The notes beneath the pieces are model-generated. The model searched no databases. It was not told where the DNA came from and worked only from the letters and a program-made list of their open reading frames with translations. Below, one piece after another: positions 22,601 to 34,800 of a DNA stretch of 64,000 nt. The stretch's first letter is position 1; the number at the start of each line of letters is the position of its first letter. Source of the DNA: Miscanthus floridulus (lineage: Eukaryota > Streptophyta > Magnoliopsida > Poales > Poaceae). The stretch is from NCBI RefSeq assembly GCF_019320115.1, contig NC_089583.1, positions 80,803,928 through 80,867,927 on the forward strand, in the 5' to 3' direction. Both the position numbers and the translations under genes were made by a program.

Positions 22601-24976
22601 CCAAATATGCATTTGAATCCAAGATCACACAATTGAGCTATGGATAGCAAATTGAAGTTCAAGCTCTCTACTAGCAACACATTTGATATGCTCATGTCAT
22701 TAGATATTGTAATCTTACCAAGCCCTTTGACCTTGCCTTTGTCATTGTCACCAAATGTGATACTATCATAACCATCATTGCCATTGGTGTTGATTGAGTT
22801 GAACATTCTTGCATCACCGGTCATGTGTTGAGTGCACCCACTATCAAGAACTCAATGCCTTTCTCCGGCTTTGTAATTAACCTACAAAAGAAGATCAATT
22901 CTTTTTAGGTACCCAAACTTGCTTTGGTCCTTGAAGGTTAGTCACTAAGCTCTTTGGTACCCAAATGTCTTTCTTCTTTGAGCCTATCCATGGTTTACCA
23001 ATGAACTTAGCCTTCACACCATTTGTACCCTTAGTAAGCATATAGCATGAATCAAGCTTAATGGAGGATACATTAGCATTTTTGCTTTTGTTTTTGCATT
23101 CATGCTCCTTATGACCCACTTGCTTGCAACTAGTGCAAAACCGACCATTGTTCTTCACAAAACTAGTCTTGTGAGGAGCAAAGGCTGCTTTGCCTTTCTT
23201 GGGGGTATAGCCTAATCCCTCTTTGTAGAGAGAGGCTCTTTGGCTACCCAAGCACATAAGCAAGCGGTCCTCACCACCATAAGCTTTAGCTAAGGTGTGA
23301 GTGAGCTTATTGACCTCCTTGAGGTTCTCATTCTCAACCACTAGTGAGGTGTCACAAGTGAGACCATCACTACTAGATGAGGTAGAAGTGGAGGTGCTAC
23401 AAGAAGGGTTAGTAGGAGCAACAAAGATAGGCATGGATAGTGATTCATCAATTATATCACAAGTTAAACCTACATTGCAAGTTTCAACATGCTTCTTTTT
23501 ATTTTGGTCATCAAGCAAAGATGAATGAGCCTTTTCAAGCTTTTTGTGAGCTTTACCAAGCTCCTCATTGGCCTCCTCTAGCCTCTCATGAGATGCATTG
23601 AGCTCATCAAAGACTTGCTTATGGTCCTTTAGTTCCTTACGCAAACTTTTGCATTCCCTTCTCTTGATGTCAAAGTGTTCTCTAACATCTTCTAGCATGT
23701 CAAATAATTCATCTTTAGTAGGTTCATCAATATCACTATCACTATCTTTTTCATTTTCATGTTCATTTTCATCATCATGTTCTTCATCACTTGCATCATC
23801 ACAAGATTGTACCTTAGTGGCCTTAGCCATGAAGCATGATGAAGATTCGAAGAGAGAAGGCTTCTCATTGATAGCAATGCTTGCAAGAGCCTTCTTCTTG
23901 GTGGTCTTGTTATCATCACTATCATCCTCATCATCACTTGAAGAAGCATCACTATCCCAAGTGACTACATATGAACCACCCTTCTTCTTCTTGAATGCCA
24001 TCTTGTCCTTCTTCTCTTTCTTTTCCTTCTTGTCCTTCTTCTTGTTCTTCTTGTTGTCATCATCATTGTCGCTATTGTATGGGCATTGATCAACAAGATG
24101 ATCTTTGCTTCCACACTTGAAGCACCTTGTTGACTCTTCTTTGTTCTTGGATGAAGACTTCTTTCTTCTAGCATGATAGCCCTTCCTCATCATGAACTTG
24201 CCAAATCTCTTGACAAAGAGAGCCATCTTCTCATCATCATCATCATCCTAAGATTCATCTTCTTCACTTGATGTTTCTTGCTTAGCTTTGCCCTTGGATG
24301 ATGTGGCTTTGAATGCCGTGCTCTTTTTCTTGTCATCCTTCTTCTCATCTTTCTTCTCCTTCTTTTTTTCCTTCTCATCATCATCTCTATAAGTATCATC
24401 GGTCATTATATCTCCCAATACTTGGTTTGGTGTCATGGTGTCCAAACCGCTTCTTACTAGAATGGTGACCAATGTGCCAAATCTTGAAGGTAAGCATCTT
24501 AAGAACTTATGGGAGAAGTCCTTGTCCTTCACCTCTTCTCCAAGTGCTTTGAGATCATTGACAAGCACTTGAAGCCTATGGAACATCTTCGGCACACTCT
24601 CATCCTCCTTCATCTTGAAGCTTGCAAACTTTTCTTTGAGGATATATGCCTTAGCACCCTTTATGGCTTGAGTGCCCTCAAATGATTCTTCCAACTTCTT
24701 CCAAGCTTCATGTGCCATCTCAATATTCTCGATTTGCTCAAATGTTCTTTCATCAATTGCATCATGAATGGCACTTAGAGCAATGCCATTGTTTTAGAGA
24801 AGCACTTCTTCGGCCACGGTGGGATTCTCTGGGTCTTCAATCTCAATTTTGGTTTCTACCACCTTCCAAACCTTTCTTTTGATTGACTTGATGTGAGTGG
24901 TCATCTTTGACTTCCAATAAGGATAATTTGTGCCATCAAATTGGGCTGGCTTCTTGGTGTTGTTGATTTGAGCCAT
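19670..24976 (-). pseudogene. copia-2 gag-pol polyprotein, broken
   Basis: Gag starts MAQINNTKKPAQFDGTNYPYW at 24976. A UBN2-like gag core follows (24718-24248, KFASFKMKEDESVPKMFHRL). Zinc knuckle 1, CFKCGSKDHLVDQC, is near 24110 and zinc knuckle 2, CTSCKQVGHKEHEC, is near 23100. Between them is a long acidic/lysine-rich, probably coiled spacer. The protease core DSGCTQHMTGD is at about 22810-22850. The integrase (22740-21766) has an H-H-C-C zinc site (HRRLGH, CSSC) and a D-D-E core (MDLFGPT, SDNGSEF, VERKN). Reverse transcriptase (21099-20491) has the active site YVDDIIF. RNase H (20209-19670) has DLDYAGC, STAEAEYIS and LADIFTKPL. Nonsense changes interrupt it: after EEVLL (24794), after SSEEDES (24248), a TGA where the protease normally has Trp before VLDSG, after IANF (21766), before RT (21100) and after SYFLGL (20491). 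Confidence 0.95.
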
Positions 24977-25014
24977 TTTTACACCGAAGGTTGTTAAGCC
25001 TCAAATCACAGTGA

Positions 25015-25031
25015 CCTTGGCTCTGATACCA
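25015..25031 (-). other. tRNA primer-binding site of copia-2
   Basis: Read on the minus strand this is TGGTATCAGAGCCAAGG, separated by two bases (AG) from the end of the 5' LTR. It is the standard initiator-methionine tRNA binding site of plant copia elements and fixes the element's orientation as minus. Confidence 0.93.
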
Positions 25032-25033
25032 CT

Positions 25034-26893
25034 TGAAAGGTCCTAATGGCTAGAGGGGGGTGAATAGCCTAATAAAAAATTTCTACAACAACACTTAACA
25101 AAATGGTTAGACAATTATGAGGCGAAGCAAGTGTTGCGCTAGCCTACTCAAAAGCAAGCCACCTACCACAATTCTAGTTTAGATAGTATCTATTCACACA
25201 ATAGCTAAGATACTACTCTTTGTTAGTGTGCTCTTAAAGGCTAACTAAAGAGCCACACCAAGCAAGCAAGCAAGCTCTCACAACTAGGTACACTAAAGAG
25301 CTTGACAACTAGTTTACGGTAATGTAATGAGAGTGATCAAGAAGGTTATACCGCCGTGTAGATGAAGAAACCAATCAATCACAAGGATGAATAACAATGA
25401 AGACTAATCACCTCGGAATCAATGATGAACACAATGATTTTTACTGAGGTTCACTTGCTTGCCGGCAAGCTAGTCCTCGTTGTGGCGATTCACTCACTTA
25501 GAGGTTCACGCGCTAATTGGCTTCACACACCAAACCCTCAATAGGGTGCCGCACAACCAACACATGATGAGGATCACACAAGCCACGAGCAATCCACTAG
25601 AGTACCTTTTGGCTCTCCGCCAGGGAAAGGTCAAGAACCCCTCACAATCACCACGATTGGAGCCGGAGACAATCACCAACCTTCACTCGATGATCTTCAC
25701 TGCTCCAAGCTGTCTAGGTGGTGGCAACCACCAAGAGTAACAAGTGAAATCCACAGCGAAACACGAACACCAAGTGCCTCTAGATGCAATCACTCAAGCA
25801 ATGCACTTGGATTCACTCCCAATCACACAAAGATGATGAATCAATGATGGAGATGAGTGGGAGGGCTTTGGCTAAGCTTACAAGGTTGCTATGTCAATGA
25901 AAATTGCCAAATGTGTGAGCTTCAACCAGCCATGGGGCTTAAATAGATGTCCCCATGAAATAGAGCCGTTGTACCCCTTCACTGGGCACAACGCGGGCTG
26001 ACCAGACGTTCTGGTCAAGTTGACCGGACGCTGGACCTCAGCGTCCGGTCGCCCAACGGCCGCCATGTGTCCCGACTTTAACGGTAACTTGTGTTCACTG
26101 AACGCTGTGCTATAACTGACCGGACGCTAAGCCACCAGCGTCCGGTCATTTTCAGTAAGGTTCTAGAAACGCAAATCGTCACCTGACGTGTCCGGTCATG
26201 CACGACCGGACCCTGCCAACGTCCGGTCAGAGACCCTAGCCTCTGAGCGCTGTCTGACAATAGGACCAGACTCACCTCACCAGCGTCTGGTTAGTCCATG
26301 ACCCAGTGTCTGGTCGATTGACCGACACTGGCATCTACGCTGCCACACTTGACCGGACGTGTCGGTCCTTCTAAGACCAGTGTCCGATCACTTAGTGACC
26401 GGCAAGACTAACTCCTTTTCACCTCTAACTTCTTCACCCTTGCTCAAATATGCCAACCACCAAGTGTAACACCTTGTGCACATGTGTTAGCATATTTTCA
26501 CAAACATTTTCAAGGGTGTTAGCATTCCACTAGATCCTAAATGCATATGCAATGAGTTAGAGCATCTAGTGGCACTTTGATAACCGCATTTCGATACGAG
26601 TTTCACCCCTCTTAATAGTACGGCTATCAACCCTACATGTGATCACACTCTCTAAGTGTCTTGATCACCAAAACAAAATAGCTCCTATAGTTTATACCTT
26701 TGCCTTGAGCTTTTGTTTTTCTCTTTCTTCTTTTCCAAGTCCAAGCACTTGATCATCACCATGGCATCATCATCATGCTATGATCTTCATTTGCTTCACC
26801 ACTTGGAATGTGCTACCTATCTCATGATCACTTAATAAACTAGGTTAGCGCTTAGGGTTTCATCAATTCACCAAAACCAAACTAGAGCTTTCA
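25034..26893 (-). repeat. copia-2 LTR 2 (5' LTR of the full internal region)
   Basis: It is bounded by TGAAAG and CTTTCA. The primer-binding site is on its left. On its right, where host DNA would be expected, is a second copy of the 3' internal region (26894-28135). No target duplication adjoins it on that side. It has the same CCGGACGCT/AGCGTCCGG cluster as LTR 1 (about 26000-26400). Confidence 0.93.
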
Positions 26894-28135
26894 ATCTCCC
26901 CTTTTTGGTAATTGATGACAACCCTTATACAAAGATATGAAATAAAATTCAATTGAATCCATGTTGCTTGTCCAAGCATATTTAACATGTGTAAAAGAAT
27001 ATGGACAAGTTTCATGAACCCCAAATGGTTGCAATTGCTCCCCCTACATATGTGCTAAGAGTTTGGATTGTAGCTTGCACATATGCTTAGATAGGAAATA
27101 TAGGAGTCATTGTCTACCAAATGATGCTAAGGTATAAAAGATTGACCTTTGAAGCGTGATACCAATCGGAGTGCACTATTATACCATCCTTAGCACCATG
27201 GTTAGCTTGATACCACTTGTACACATGCTTTGAAAAGATACCACTTGGAAATACTTGGAAATGAAATAATTAGATATTATATGCATGCTAGTTTTTCATT
27301 TTATCATTCAAACCTACAACTAACATACACCACACAAGCATGGATATTTGAAATTTAAAACTTATGCCATGCAAGCAAACATATGAAATGCACATTCAAA
27401 TGCACCATACAAGTTTATGAGCTTGCTCCCCCTACTTGTGTGCTCAAAGTTTTAATTGATTCCTTTCCTTTGTCATATTTCTCCCTTTATGTCGAGTTCT
27501 CCCTCTATCACTTGTATCTTCATTTCTCTTCCCCTTTGTGTTGTCTTTTCACTTATCTTAGTGCACTATCTCTTCCCTTTGTCACTTATGTCTTTGTTTC
27601 ACTTATATCTTTGTTTCTCTTCCCCTTTGTCATCAATGACCACAAAGGCGTAAAATATAGATAGTACCACTTGTAGGGTTGAGATTATCAATGTCAATCA
27701 ATGGGGTGAGGATCATTTTCTCAAAATTTGGTCTAATCTAGATCATTTACCAAAGATATTTAACTCGGTTTGAGCCAAGGACAAGCTTCTTCACACCTCC
27801 AAATAAGGGTTATCTTGTACCATGTTGAGTTAAACACTTAGAGTTCATTTTCTAGATTAAACACTAGGTTTACAAGCCCACAAACATGTCATATGCTATC
27901 ACTAGATCATGTCAAGCATAGAAGCAATAGTGATATCATATAAACATCAAATTCATTTGTTTTTCATGAATGAGCCTAATAAAATTGAACCACTTGAAGG
28001 TCCAAAAAAGATTAGAAATGTGACTAGATCCACTAAACATGTCCTTAGCAAGGATGTATGTCATGCCAATCAACTTTTGCCTTGAATAGCTCGAAGGAGA
28101 GGCATGCCATGTAAGTGGGGAGTGCATCAATACAT
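26894..28135 (-). repeat. Duplicated, truncated copia-2 3' internal region with junction
   Basis: It is colinear with 18439-19679 and very similar throughout. It begins with the complement of the polypurine tract and stops abruptly inside the RNase H end. At 28133-28135 the sequence switches to the gypsy/CACTA-1 flank that also occurs at about 15968-15991. Both parent sequences share CAT at the join (AATACAT and GATCCAT), so this is a microhomology junction of three bases. Confidence 0.9.
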
Positions 28136-28388
28136 GCTTGCATGTGTTGTCACTGCACTACTGTAGATAGGCTTTGTAGGGATGACTCATGGGCATTTGT
28201 ACGGGCGGTTTGGCCAGCCGCCCTTACCAAAGCATGGTTACAAATCGTCGATTTGTAGGGACCAGCCGTCTCTACAAAATCGATTTATAGGGGCGACTGT
28301 AGTACCAGCCGTCCCTATAATACCTGTTTGTAGGGGCGGTTCAGTACATTTTCCGTCAACAAAAATTCAAATTTATAATTCAAATTTG

Positions 28389-28458
<70 letters not shown>

Positions 28459-28789
28459 TTGCTATAATACACCTGGGTACATCCTGTATATAGAATGCAC
28501 CCAGGCCGGCGGGCGCACCAACTTGGAGCAACCAGCACGCCCAAGCGAATACATGCATGCATGGAATTTTTTGTTGGTTCGAATCTTTGAAACAAATTTT
28601 CTCCTAAACCGTAACCCCAAGTGACAACCCGTTTGTTGCTTCCGACTCAAAAAAATATTCTGAGCAAAACTAGATCCAATATGTATATATTTTTTATCCT
28701 TTAAATGAGTTGCATGTCAATGTACTACCGATTGCAACTCTATCTACCACCTAGTTGCAACTACTAGATTATAATTAGTTGCAACCAGT
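28136..28789 (-). repeat. CACTA-1 3' terminal segment (copy 2) with expanded TA microsatellite
   Basis: The first 20 bp match the gypsy flank at 15971-15991, then CACTACTGTAGATAGG begins at 28156. The copy runs to CCAGT at 28785-28789 and matches 15992-16577 except for scattered changes and a TA run. The run is about 62 bp here (28393-28454) and about 14-18 bp in copy 1, which accounts for nearly all of the 48-bp length difference. Confidence 0.92.
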
Positions 28790-30650
28790 TGAAAGGTCCT
28801 AATGGCTAGAGGGGGGTAAATAGCCTAATAAAAAATTTCTACAACAACACTTAACAAAATGGTTAGACAATTATGAGGCAAAGCAAGTGTTGCGCTAGCC
28901 TACTCAAAAGCAAGCCACCTACCACAATTCTAGTTTAGATAGTATCTATTCACACAATAGCTAAGATACTACTCTATGTTAGTGTGCTCTCAAAGGCTAA
29001 CTAAAGAGCCACACCAACCAAGCAAGCAAGCTCTCACAACTAGGTACACTAAAGAGCTTGACAACTAGTTTGCGGTAATGTAATGAGAGTGATCAAGAAG
29101 GTTATACCGCCGTGTAGATGAAGAAACCAATCAATCACAAGGATGAATAACAATGAAGACCAATCACCTCGGAATCAATGATGAACACAATGATTTTTAC
29201 CGAGGTTCACTTGCTTGCTGGCAAGCTAGTCCTCGTTGTGGCGATTCACTCACTTGGAGGTTCATGCGCTAATTGGCTTCACACGCCAAACCCTCAATAG
29301 GGTGCCGCACAACCAACACAAGATGAGGATCACACAAGCCATGAGCAATCCACTAGAGTATCTTTTGGCTCTTCGCCGGGGAAAGGTCAAGAACCCCTCA
29401 CAATCACCACGATCAGAGCCGGAGACAATCACCAACCTCCGCTCGACGATCTTCGCTGCTCCAAGCCATCTAGGTGGCGGCAACCACCAAGAGTAACAAG
29501 CGAAATCCACAGCGAAACACGAACACCAAGTGCCTCTAAATGCAATCACTCAAGCAATGCACTTGGATTCACTTCCAATCTCACAAAGATGATGAATCAA
29601 TGATGGAGATGAGTGGGAGGGCTTTGGCTAAGCTCACAAGGTTGCTATGTCAATGAAAATTTCCAAAGGTGTGAGCTTCAACCGGCCATGGGGCTTAAAT
29701 AGACATCCCCACAAAATAGAGCCATTGTACCCCTTCACTGGGCACAACGCGGGCTGACTGGATGCTTCGGTCAAGTTGATCGGACGCTGGACCTCAGCGT
29801 CTGGTCGCCCAACGGTCGCCATATGTCCTGACTTTAATGGTAACTTGTGTTCACCGGACGCTGCGCTATAACTGACCAGATGCTGAGCCACCAGCGTCCG
29901 ATCATTTCTAGTAAGGTTCCAGAAACACAAATCATCCACTAGACGCATTCGGTCATGCATGACCGGACCCTGCCAACGTCCGGTTAGAGACCCTATCCTC
30001 TGAGCATTGTCTGACAATAGGACCAGACTCACCTCACCAGCGTTCGGTCAGTCCATGACCTAGCGTCCGGTTGATTGACCGACACTGGCGTCTACACTAC
30101 CACACTTGACTGGACGCACCGGTCCTTCTGAGACCAGCGTCCGGTCACTTACTGACTGGCAAGACTAACTCCTTTTCACCTCTAACTTCTTCATCCTTGC
30201 TCAAATGTGCCAACCACTAAGTGTAACACCTTGTGCACATGTGTTAGCATATTTTCACAAACATTTTCAAGAGTGTTAGCATTCCACTAGATCCTAAATG
30301 CATATGCAATGAGTTAGAGCATCTAGTGGCACTTTGATAACCGCATTTTGATACGAGTTTCACCCCTCTTAATAGTACGGCTATCAACCCTAAATGTGAT
30401 CATACTCTCTAAGTGTCTTGATCACCAAAACAAAATAGCTCCTATGGTTTATACCTTTGCCTTGAGTTTTTGTTTTTCTCTTTCTTCTTTTCCAAGTCCA
30501 AGCACTTTATCATCACCATGGCATCATCATCGTGCTATGATCTTCATTTGCTTCACCACTTGGAATGTGCTACCTATCTCATGATCACTTGATTAACTAG
30601 GTTAGCGCTTAGGGTTTTATCAATTCACCAAAACCAAACTAGAGCTTTCA
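28790..30650 (-). repeat. copia-2 LTR 3 (solo-like, borders the right flank)
   Basis: A 1861-bp LTR bounded by TGAAAG and CTTTCA, with CCAGT directly on both sides (28785-28789 and 30651-30655). It therefore looks like a solo LTR with intact target duplication, but the left CCAGT belongs to a duplicated flank. The usual cluster of CCGGACGCT-type words is at about 29750-30150. Confidence 0.92.
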
Positions 30651-30893
30651 CCAGTGCTAAATACGCTACAGCCAAGTTGCAATTGTGTTGTAGAAGTGCT
30701 TACAACTCATAGTACAATATATTGCAATTACGTATTTGAAAAAAAAACTTCATCAAATACAGCCTTCATTGCAACCAGTGCTAAATACGCTACAGCCAAG
30801 TTTCAATTGTGTTGTAGAAGTGCCTGCAACTTATAGTACAACATATTGTAATTACATATTTGAAAAAAAAACTTCATCAAATACAGCCTTCAT
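30651..30893. repeat. 124-bp tandem repeat, two units
   Basis: Unit 1 is 30651-30774 and unit 2 is 30775-30893, both starting CCAGTGCTAAATACGC. The copia-2 target CCAGT lies exactly at the start of a unit. Joining the left flank TTGCAACCAGT (to 16577) with GCTAAATACG restores the unit boundary TTGCAACCAGTGCTAAATAC seen at 30770-30789. This independently confirms the insertion point. Confidence 0.9.
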
Positions 30894-31619
30894 GGATCTC
30901 ATTTTGTTAAGCATATTTTTTCAACAACCTACTTCAAACAGAACTAAAATTGGATATATGGTTTAGAAGATATCGCATTTTTCGTTTGGAATCAACAAAA
31001 GATTCCCTGCATGCATGCTTCCTGGTGGATGGGTTGAGCTATTAGGTGGCATCACATAGTTGGTTGTCTCCATTTAGTTTTGCATGCAAGAACATGGACT
31101 TACCTCGCGCTCACCGTTCGCCGCGCTCCACGCGTCTCGCAGCTCGCGCTCGCGTGTCGGGTGCACTCGCTTCACAGAATGCACCCAGGTGCATTTTAGC
31201 CTATATATATATTGCATATATAATTTAAATCTAACTACAAGTACAAGAGTATTATATAAACTACAATTACAAGTCCCATTCACAAGATTATATACAATCC
31301 ATCATTAAATAGACATAATTCACAAGTCTAATTCGTTCCACTTCTCCTTCCCCTCTCTCTGGCACATGGTGCACTGGGTGAACTAGGCGACAGTGGTGCA
31401 GCAGCTCTCTCTCCTCTCTATCTCATGGTGGTGCTCCTCGCCGGCGGCGAGCTCGCATGTTCTTGCGCTAGGGTGGATAGGTAGGGCTGCTAGGAGGCTC
31501 TACGGCTTTGTGCGCTCACAGTGAGTTCACTGGTGGGCCAAGGGTGGCACCTTGGTGGCTATGGCGCTCGGCGTAGGTGTCCCACAAGGTAAGACCAATA
31601 TTTAATTCCATACACATTG
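30894..31619. other. CACTA-1 interior, unassigned
   Basis: AT-rich DNA followed by a GC-rich patch (about 31080-31200 and 31330-31590) resembling a gene leader. AATGCACCCAGGTGCATTTT at 31177-31196 partly repeats a word at 28494-28503. TCCCACAAGGTAAGACC near 31580 has the form of a plus-strand splice donor. No coding exon can be supported. Confidence 0.4.
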
Positions 31620-31820
31620 TTATCGATGGCCTAGAGCTAGCCTTTCAGTCTGACGAAGGTGTTGGTACTGAGAATTTCTATCTAAGTCAGAATCTCGGTC
31701 ATGGTAGGTGCCTTTGATGTGTACAATCTGGTCCAATATGAAGTTGCAAAGGTCGCCGACGAGCTCTAAGAGTTGGTCATCCTTGTATGGGTCTCTTTTC
31801 ATTTCTTTCTCTTCTTTCCA
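31620..31820 (-). CDS. Possible terminal exon of a second CACTA-1 gene
   Basis: On the minus strand an AG acceptor (TCTATTGTAG, 31821-31830) is followed by an open exon encoding WKEEKEMKRDPYKDDQLLEL and then VGDLCNFILDQIVHIKG, ending at a TAA at 31620-31622. The exon is charged and lacks a recognised domain. Its position is 5' to 3' in the right direction downstream of a leader exon at 34974-35570 and an internal promoter at about 35600, so it may end the accessory gene that many CACTA elements carry besides the transposase. The intervening coding exons were not identified. Confidence 0.35.
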   Translation of the reverse strand, partial: WKEEKEMKRDPYKDDQLLELVGDLCNFILDQIVHIKGTYHDRDSDLDRNSQYQHLRQTERLALGHR

Positions 31821-34800
31821 CTACAATAGAACAAGTTTCGGTTTAGTATTTCATACCATGTGCGAAGTTTTTATACTACGGGTGAAGAGGTTCAAACTTA
31901 CTCTTGTAAATCAGAAGGTGGAGTCACTTTTGGCTACAGGGAGGGGTATCCTAGGTTGCTCCTTTTAGAAAAGGAGCTGTGCCCCGTCTTGTTTGGCGAA
32001 GCTTAATGCCAAATTATTGTATATAAACTTTTTTCCTCTTAATTGAAAGACAGCTTCTGCCATTGCCATTCAGAAAAAATTGCAAATCAGGACCGATAGC
32101 AGCCAATCAATGAAAAAAGCAAACTAGCACCGAACTTAGCAATAGGAGTAAAATCTCACATGTTACTTCTAGATATTTGCATGGTACGTGGGCACAATGG
32201 TAAGTTGAACACAATTTAGTTTAACCCTATAGTCAAGGGTGGCTAATGAGCATTGCATTTCATAGATGCTTTGCTCTTGGTCTCCCCAGCACAACTAGAT
32301 ACCAATAGAATTCAAATGCAAAGACAACCAGGTACATACAATTATGTGTTCTAATGAAGTAACCAGAATTATCATGCAGAGGAGCTTGCAATTCCCATAA
32401 TGTGAGCACGACTAGACCCGGATACATGCAATCTACTTTTGATGACAAATTCTACCGTGGCAAACAAACAAATATAGTACGGTGCAATTAAGAGGCACAT
32501 AAAAATGCAGTATCACATCCCAAGCAAATTGCATAAGTAGAGGACACTATAACATACATTACATTGAATCTATAGAAAGCATATTCTGATTATCAGCATT
32601 TGTGCACATCAATTCCATTTATATAAGGATGGCCATGAGTTTTTTTTCAGAAAAGATTAAATTTGTGAGAATCTCAAATTAAGATTTCTCAAGCACAAGC
32701 ATAAACACATTGGGTACATTAGAAGCATACCATTCTACAACAAAAAACTATTGAACTATTTTAATTCATCAAACGTTCAGTCAACTAAGATGAGAAGTTC
32801 AGAAGCAGATCTTCAAATGCCTCCCAGCCCCAGCAAGGCAGAACCCCCCAAAACTAAACCCTAGTACAAAATCCTCAAATTCCAAATAACAAAGACTCCA
32901 AATGAAACCCAATACAAAGGATCACCATCATCCACTAACGGACATGTCTTTAAGCAGTGATGGAGCCAGTAGGGGACTGGCACGGGCCATGGCCCCTCAT
33001 GACCCAATTTTTCTACTAAAACCCATGAGGTTGAGAAAAACTTTAACATGTTAGTAATTTATCTTTGAATTAACTTATGCCCCACTAATCTTCTAATCCT
33101 AGTTTCCATCAGTCTTTAAAATCGTACCAGAGATTTTTCAGCAATAGTGCATCTCAAAAGAAAAGATAAAACCAGAAACTAAGAATATAACAAACCATAG
33201 TCATGTGCCAAACACATAGTTAACGTAGCAGATGCTACATACACATAATAGTTGATGTAGCATTATAGCAAAGGGTCACATACACTAAAAAACTATTAGT
33301 TCCCTTCCCCAACTAGAAAGGCCGGTGACAATGAAATAACATAACACAGTCATAAATTATTGCGGTATCATAAATAAAGCTTAGGTTTCTCATCATGCAA
33401 AGTTGCAAACCAATCATGTATAAACAGAAATTGCCAAAAAAAGAATGTAAGTGATACAGAGAAAAGGTAGCTGAGATTAAATTCATAATACATTGACAGT
33501 TACATGTCATAAACCAATAAATTCCATCTCATCTAAGAAAAACTTGAGCATAATGCATTGCAAGGTACATTTAAATTTTAAAGACCTGCAATACCACCCA
33601 AATATAGACCAGGTTATAGACCCTAGTCGCCTTGAAGAGTTTCCTTACTATTCCCACATTCATGTCTATAACTTGTCAACATAGTTTGCTTGAAGGAATG
33701 CTGAAACAGGAACTTATGTTTCTAACCAATCACTTTTATCTACTTCAATCTTGCCAATTCTGAACCCAAGTTCATTTGCACTGCTAAACAGAAGGACACA
33801 ATAGTTTCTTTCAGTGCCCAGCATAGACTATGTAGCCCTCAGGCATCAACAATGTTTGAACTATTTTGGATTAACCTCCAATGCATGTACTGCAAATCAT
33901 GGCGAGGTACCAAATCTGCTGAGACCAGATTTGCAGCATAGAATTTGAGCTCTATTAAGAATGCTCAAGTTGACCAGTAAACCAGTATAATGCAAAATGC
34001 AATAGAACACCTCATTAAGATTCTACTTTTCTAACACAAGGATTAAAAGCACAGTTTTATATTCCAACTTAGCTAGACAGAAATCACCAATCGTTTACTC
34101 CCGTTCTCTGGACATTTTTTAAGGTAAAAGGCAGTATTCACTAAGAATATATCATAAAACTGCTACTGTTATTTTTAGTACCAATAGCAACATCAAATGT
34201 GCATGTGTGCAAACCAGAGTTTGCTTAAAAGAGTGTTGAACATGATTGCCAGAGTAGGTGAGCATAGCTCCCTGGTGGAGCTTGAACTCTAATATTTGTA
34301 CCCAATTCCATGTGTGTTACTCCTACTTGCCAAAACATTAAATTAAGGAATAAGACAACCCTTGCCAAAACATTAAATTAAGGAATAAGACAACCTTGCT
34401 TGCTCCGCTGACCTCTCCCGAACCCCAATTAACATAATTCAACATCTAAACCGCACAGATCCAATCTTACATCCACTGGCAAGAAGGACCTTGTGAGGTA
34501 GCTGAATTTAAGGAGTAAAGTTATAGCCTAACAGACAGCTAACATCTATTTCAGCTGCAAAAGATAGGACAACAAGTCCTGGGTGAGTCTATTATAGATA
34601 ATAACCCGCTGGACAGTCACGCATGGTAATTCAGTCGCATCTAGGGCTAAATCTCATGGTGGCATCTAAACCAACACGAATTGTTTGCACAGACCAAATT
34701 ATGCCTGAATTTGAATTCAGGTTGACCAGAATTTCAAATCATAAATGTTTTTCCTTTCTTGTAATGCTAGCATCAAAAAATAAAATCTATCAAAAAGTAA

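Larger units (their letters stand above)
16578..26893 (-). mobile_element. SIRE/Maximus-like copia element, main body (copia-2)
   Basis: On the minus strand the order is 5' LTR (25034-26893), primer-binding site, gag, protease, integrase, reverse transcriptase, RNase H and 3' LTR (16578-18438). The LTRs start TGAAAG and end CTTTCA. CCAGT lies left of this LTR (16573-16577), but the matching right duplication lies only after a third LTR at 30651-30655, so the element was rearranged after insertion. The very long gag with acidic, lysine-rich spacer and two zinc knuckles, and ~1.86-kb LTRs, fit the SIRE/Maximus group (my assignment from memory of the family). Confidence 0.92.

Noticed and set aside
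28182..28595. Frames with long Tyr-Ile runs, here and at 53927-54305 and 62660-62887
   Set aside because: Translation of AT microsatellites.
28790..30650. Independent solo LTR insertion
   Set aside because: The left flank is a duplicated piece of CACTA-1 plus gypsy flank, so its CCAGT is a copy of the original target duplication and not a second event.
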